64,000 nt of DNA from Pseudomonadota bacterium (GTDB lineage Bacteria; Pseudomonadota; Gammaproteobacteria; Pseudomonadales; Oceanobacteraceae), in assembly GCA_030145845.1 (NCBI GenBank), contig JAIXHJ010000001.1:372001-436000 (forward strand). The letters run 5' to 3'. Positions within the stretch are counted from its first letter, which is position 1; each line of letters opens with the position of its first letter. The position numbers and the translations under genes are program-made. Below, in pieces: positions 61,290-64,000 of the stretch. The notes beneath the pieces are model-generated. The model saw only the letters and a list, made by a program, of their open reading frames with translations. It had not been told where the DNA came from and did no database searches.

Positions 61290-61298
61290 TGTGATAAT
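61290..61298 (+). promoter_or_regulatory. Possible promoter of the GGDEF-EAL gene
   Basis: An extended -10 TG-T-GATAAT, 46 bp before the ATG at 61344. No good -35 at the right distance, as is common for extended -10 promoters. Confidence 0.35.
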
Positions 61299-61343
61299 TG
61301 AGAGATCTCTGACCATCCTTTCCACCTGTCACCTGGCCTTCTG

Positions 61344-63704
61344 ATGTCTTACCTTTCCGATTCTGTCAGCCCGTCTGTTGCGAAACAGTCGTCCGCCTGG
61401 GTCCTGCCCCTTTCGCTGGCGGTACTTTGTGTGCTGATGGCTGTCTTTTCCCTGTACAGCTGGCAGATAACGCTGACCAGTGGCGACAATGAAATCGCGC
61501 ACATTAATCAGGTTGTGCTGCAGAATTCGCGCGCGATTGTGCAGCAGAGAGAGGCCGGTTTTAAAATGCTGGGCCAGCGTCTGTCGGTATTGTCTGAATC
61601 CGGTCTGAAGACAGAAGGGCAGACTCTGCTGGACAATATTATTCATTTCCCCAATGGCGTCCGCAGTATTGCCTATATTACTGCGGCTGGCGGACAGCGT
61701 TTTTATGCCTCCGCGAGTGGGGATGGGGCGGATCCGGCGACGGTTTCTGTGTTCAGCCGCGAAATACAGGCGGCCCACGCGTCATCGCAGGTGATAAAGG
61801 GGGCTCCTGAGTGGGATGCCCTGAATGGTGAGTGGCTGCTGCCGATTTTTTTTGCGGTGCGTAACGATAACAGTGGGGAGGTTGTGGGCACCATCACCGC
61901 GCGGGTGACACTGCAGGACCGGCTGAATGGCTGGGAGGAAATAAATCTGGGCCGGGATACCCGGATTGCGGTGGTCGGCGTGGATGGTATTCCGCGCTAT
62001 TCAGCACCGGATTTCAATTCCTTCAGCAGTCATGAAGGACTCAGGCTGATGCAGTCCATTATGTCCCGTATCCGCCATCAGGACAGTAACTCCGGCTGGC
62101 TGGATATCCGCCAGTGGACGACCGGTGACAATGTTGATTACCGCGTGCATTTTGCCCGTATAGAGCCGGGCCTTTACAGTCTGGTGCTGCGTCCGCGGGA
62201 AGTGTACCGTCAGGCTCTGCTGCAGTCGCTGCAGCCGGCTTTCTGGATTCTGCTTCTGCTGGTTATGGGAACGGTATTTATTCATATTCTGGTGATGAAT
62301 CAGCAGCGCCGTTACCGCGCTTACCTGCTGTTTCAGGCGCATCATGATCCGCTGACCGGGCTGTTAAACCGTGGCCGTCTGCTGCAGCTGATCAATAGCA
62401 GCATTCATAAACAGGCAGACAACCCGTTAACGCTGGTGTTACTGAATCTGGATTATTTCAACCGCGTCAATGATCAGCATGGTCATTCTGTCGGTGATCA
62501 GGTGCTGCGTCAGGTGCCGGCACGGCTGCAGACGGTATTGTCATCCCATGACTGGGTGGCGAGACACAGTGGCGATGAATTTATGATTGTGCTGCGCGAT
62601 GCCAACAGTCTGGGCAGCCAGGATGTGCTGATCATGGCGCTGATGGCTTCCCTGCAGGATGAGTTTGAGGTTGAGAACCGCATTATCCGGTTGGGCGTCA
62701 GCGTCGGTGTCGCCACCTATCCGGAAGATGCCTCGTCGGCGGAAGATCTGCTGGGTAAAGCGGATGCGGCTTTGCATAAGGCGAAAGCGGACGGCCGTGG
62801 TCAGATTGTGAATTATTCCTGTTCTATTGCTGAGCAGATGCTGCGCAGCAAAAAGCTGGAACATGAAATGGAAGGCTGCTGGAAGCGTAATGAAATGCGC
62901 GTGCACTACCAGCCTCAGGTGGATTGCCAGACGGGTGAACTGGTGGGGGCTGAAGCTCTGGTGCGCTGGTATAACCGCGATCTGGGTAATGTCAGTCCGG
63001 CGGAATTTATTCCGCTGGCAGAGGCAACCGGAATGATCCGTCAGATTGATACGTATGTGATGCGCGAGGCGTGCGCGTTTATTCAGCAACTCTCTGAACT
63101 TTGTCAGAAACCACTGCGTATTTCGGTAAATCTGTCACCGGCTAATCTGCTGGATTCTGAGCTGATTCACGATATCTCCGGCTTGTTGTCCCGTTATGCG
63201 CTGGAACCGCAGCAGCTGACGGTGGAGATAACCGAGACCGCAATGCTCAATGATTTTGAAAAAGCAGCACAGCAATTGTCGCAGCTCAGGGCGATTGGTG
63301 TTGGTGTGTCGGTGGATGATTTCGGCACTGGCTATTCATCACTGGCGTATATTCATAAACTGCCGGTCACAGAAATTAAAATCGACCGTTCCTTTATTGA
63401 TCAGATAGGCACGGACCCTCATGACCGGGCGCTGACCAGTGCTGTCATCGCTATGGGCAGGCGCCTGCAGCTGGAAGTGGTGGCAGAAGGGGTGGAAGAC
63501 GCTGAGCAATGGCGGATACTGGCCGGCCAGAAGTGTGACACCATTCAGGGATATCATATTGCCCGGCCAATGCCCTGTAATGATTTTCTGCAGTTTGCCC
63601 GCACGCAGCGACCACGGCCAGCGTACGCCCGCGGGGACGATGATCAGACAATACCGGCGTCTACGGCAGCGGCCATACCGGCAACCAGCTCCGCACACTC
63701 CTGA
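61344..63704 (+). CDS. Membrane GGDEF-EAL cyclic-di-GMP protein
   Basis: A 786-residue membrane sensor. A first helix (about 20-42), a periplasmic Cache-like sensor (about 50-290), a second helix (about 293-315), then GGDEF (about 325-500) and EAL (about 505-760). The GGDEF signature is SGDEF (in [10 protein letters not shown]), with one glycine changed, so cyclase activity may be weak. The EAL domain looks complete: [44 protein letters not shown] and VAEGVED. The net activity is predicted to be phosphodiesterase, perhaps with a regulatory GGDEF. The last ~30 residues are a low-complexity tail that overlaps the convergent reductase gene. Confidence 0.93.
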   Translation: MSYLSDSVSPSVAKQSSAWVLPLSLAVLCVLMAVFSLYSWQITLTSGDNEIAHINQVVLQNSRAIVQQREAGFKMLGQRLSVLSESGLKTEGQTLLDNIIHFPNGVRSIAYITAAGGQRFYASASGDGADPATVSVFSREIQAAHASSQVIKGAPEWDALNGEWLLPIFFAVRNDNSGEVVGTITARVTLQDRLNGWEEINLGRDTRIAVVGVDGIPRYSAPDFNSFSSHEGLRLMQSIMSRIRHQDSNSGWLDIRQWTTGDNVDYRVHFARIEPGLYSLVLRPREVYRQALLQSLQPAFWILLLLVMGTVFIHILVMNQQRRYRAYLLFQAHHDPLTGLLNRGRLLQLINSSIHKQADNPLTLVLLNLDYFNRVNDQHGHSVGDQVLRQVPARLQTVLSSHDWVARHSGDEFMIVLRDANSLGSQDVLIMALMASLQDEFEVENRIIRLGVSVGVATYPEDASSAEDLLGKADAALHKAKADGRGQIVNYSCSIAEQMLRSKKLEHEMEGCWKRNEMRVHYQPQVDCQTGELVGAEALVRWYNRDLGNVSPAEFIPLAEATGMIRQIDTYVMREACAFIQQLSELCQKPLRISVNLSPANLLDSELIHDISGLLSRYALEPQQLTVEITETAMLNDFEKAAQQLSQLRAIGVGVSVDDFGTGYSSLAYIHKLPVTEIKIDRSFIDQIGTDPHDRALTSAVIAMGRRLQLEVVAEGVEDAEQWRILAGQKCDTIQGYHIARPMPCNDFLQFARTQRPRPAYARGDDDQTIPASTAAAIPATSSAHS

Positions 63705-64000
63705 ACAAAACTGTCCTGCCATTCCCCGCGCAGGGTAAGTGGCTCCTGTACCCAGCGCCAGCGTAAGCCGGTAGTGATGGTTTCCAGTGCCCGGCGGGTG
63801 CCGGTACCGTCATGTCCGGCGCGGATGATGGCTGTGCAGGGCAATCCCTGTGTGTGTTCCAGACAGGGATAATAAATACGGTCGAAATAATCCTTCAGAG
63901 CACCACTCATGTAGCCGAGATTTTCCGGGGTAAAAAGAATAATGGCGTCAGCCTGGCGGGTGATTTCTGCATCCGCGTCGGCGCAGGACAGAACCTGCAA
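63644..64000 (-). CDS. Flavodoxin-like NAD(P)H-dependent reductase (truncated by window end)
   Basis: C-terminal ~118 residues of a flavodoxin-like FMN-dependent reductase; the N-terminus lies beyond the window. The stretch [23 protein letters not shown] is the FMN-isoalloxazine-binding region of NADPH-dependent FMN reductases and WrbA-like proteins (here shown as two parts, [10 protein letters not shown] and ALKDYFDR). A TTG at the very edge is probably internal. The stop (63644-63646) lies inside the end of the GGDEF-EAL gene, a 61-bp tail-to-tail overlap. Confidence 0.8.
   Translation of the reverse strand: MQVLSCADADAEITRQADAIILFTPENLGYMSGALKDYFDRIYYPCLEHTQGLPCTAIIRAGHDGTGTRRALETITTGLRWRWVQEPLTLRGEWQDSFVQECAELVAGMAAAVDAGIV

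Overview
The window is chromosomal DNA, about 55% GC by eye, from an aerobic, motile, Gram-negative gammaproteobacterium. The gene families (OsmC-YcaO fusion, one-polypeptide acyl-CoA carboxylase next to fabB, CheV, EAL-HDOD protein, gltA/sdh/suc cluster) fit a marine Oceanospirillales-type organism, perhaps near Thalassolituus or Oceanobacter. That placement is inferred from gene content and is not tested. No rRNA, tRNA, CRISPR array, prophage or intact insertion sequence was found.

Layout. 1-9 kb: tail of a chemoreceptor, a secreted lipase, a BLUF blue-light sensor divergent from an OsmC-YcaO fusion, a frameshifted carboxymuconolactone decarboxylase-like gene, alanine dehydrogenase, a metallo-beta-lactamase-fold hydrolase, a small lipoprotein and a small membrane protein. 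9.2-20.8 kb: recC-recB-recD with a translationally coupled DUF748 envelope protein. 20.8-22.4 kb: nitroreductase, then a short AT-rich islet with an IS3-family transposase remnant and a small membrane protein. 22.4-28.7 kb: a 1636-residue carboxylase holding both carboxyltransferase halves, biotin carboxylase and biotin carrier, downstream of fabB, which is divergent from a small repressor-like gene. 29-34.9 kb: envelope genes (PAP2 phosphatase, ArnT-like and ArnC-like glycosyltransferases, YbhN-like membrane protein, heptosyltransferase). 35-40.8 kb: dGTPase, an MFS-acyltransferase fusion with its TetR regulator and tandem operators, and glpD. 40.8-45.5 kb: EAL-HDOD protein, CheV, a MOSC protein, a helical protein and a beta-hydroxyacid dehydrogenase. 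45.6-58.4 kb: the tricarboxylic acid cycle block, gltA divergent from sdhCDAB-sucAB-lpd-sucCD. 58.6-64 kb: a membrane protein, propionyl-CoA synthetase, a GGDEF-EAL protein and a truncated flavodoxin-like reductase.

How the genes work together. The TCA block carries carbon from citrate synthase through 2-oxoglutarate dehydrogenase and succinyl-CoA synthetase to succinate dehydrogenase. PrpE activates propionate. FabB and the large carboxylase point to acyl-chain synthesis, and the MFS-acyltransferase and GlpD to lysophospholipid and glycerol-3-phosphate turnover. RecBCD and Dgt serve genome maintenance and nucleotide pool control. The chemoreceptor, CheV, EAL-HDOD and GGDEF-EAL genes concern motility and cyclic-di-GMP.

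Most of the window is ordinary core genome. The observations most worth a second look are the single-chain carboxylase, the structured leader before sucA, the tandem palindromic operators over the tetR promoter, the frameshifted decarboxylase-like gene that looks like a deletion between short direct repeats, the IS3 remnant with back-to-back ends, and the possible repressor sites between the BLUF and YcaO genes. No clearly new multi-gene system was found.
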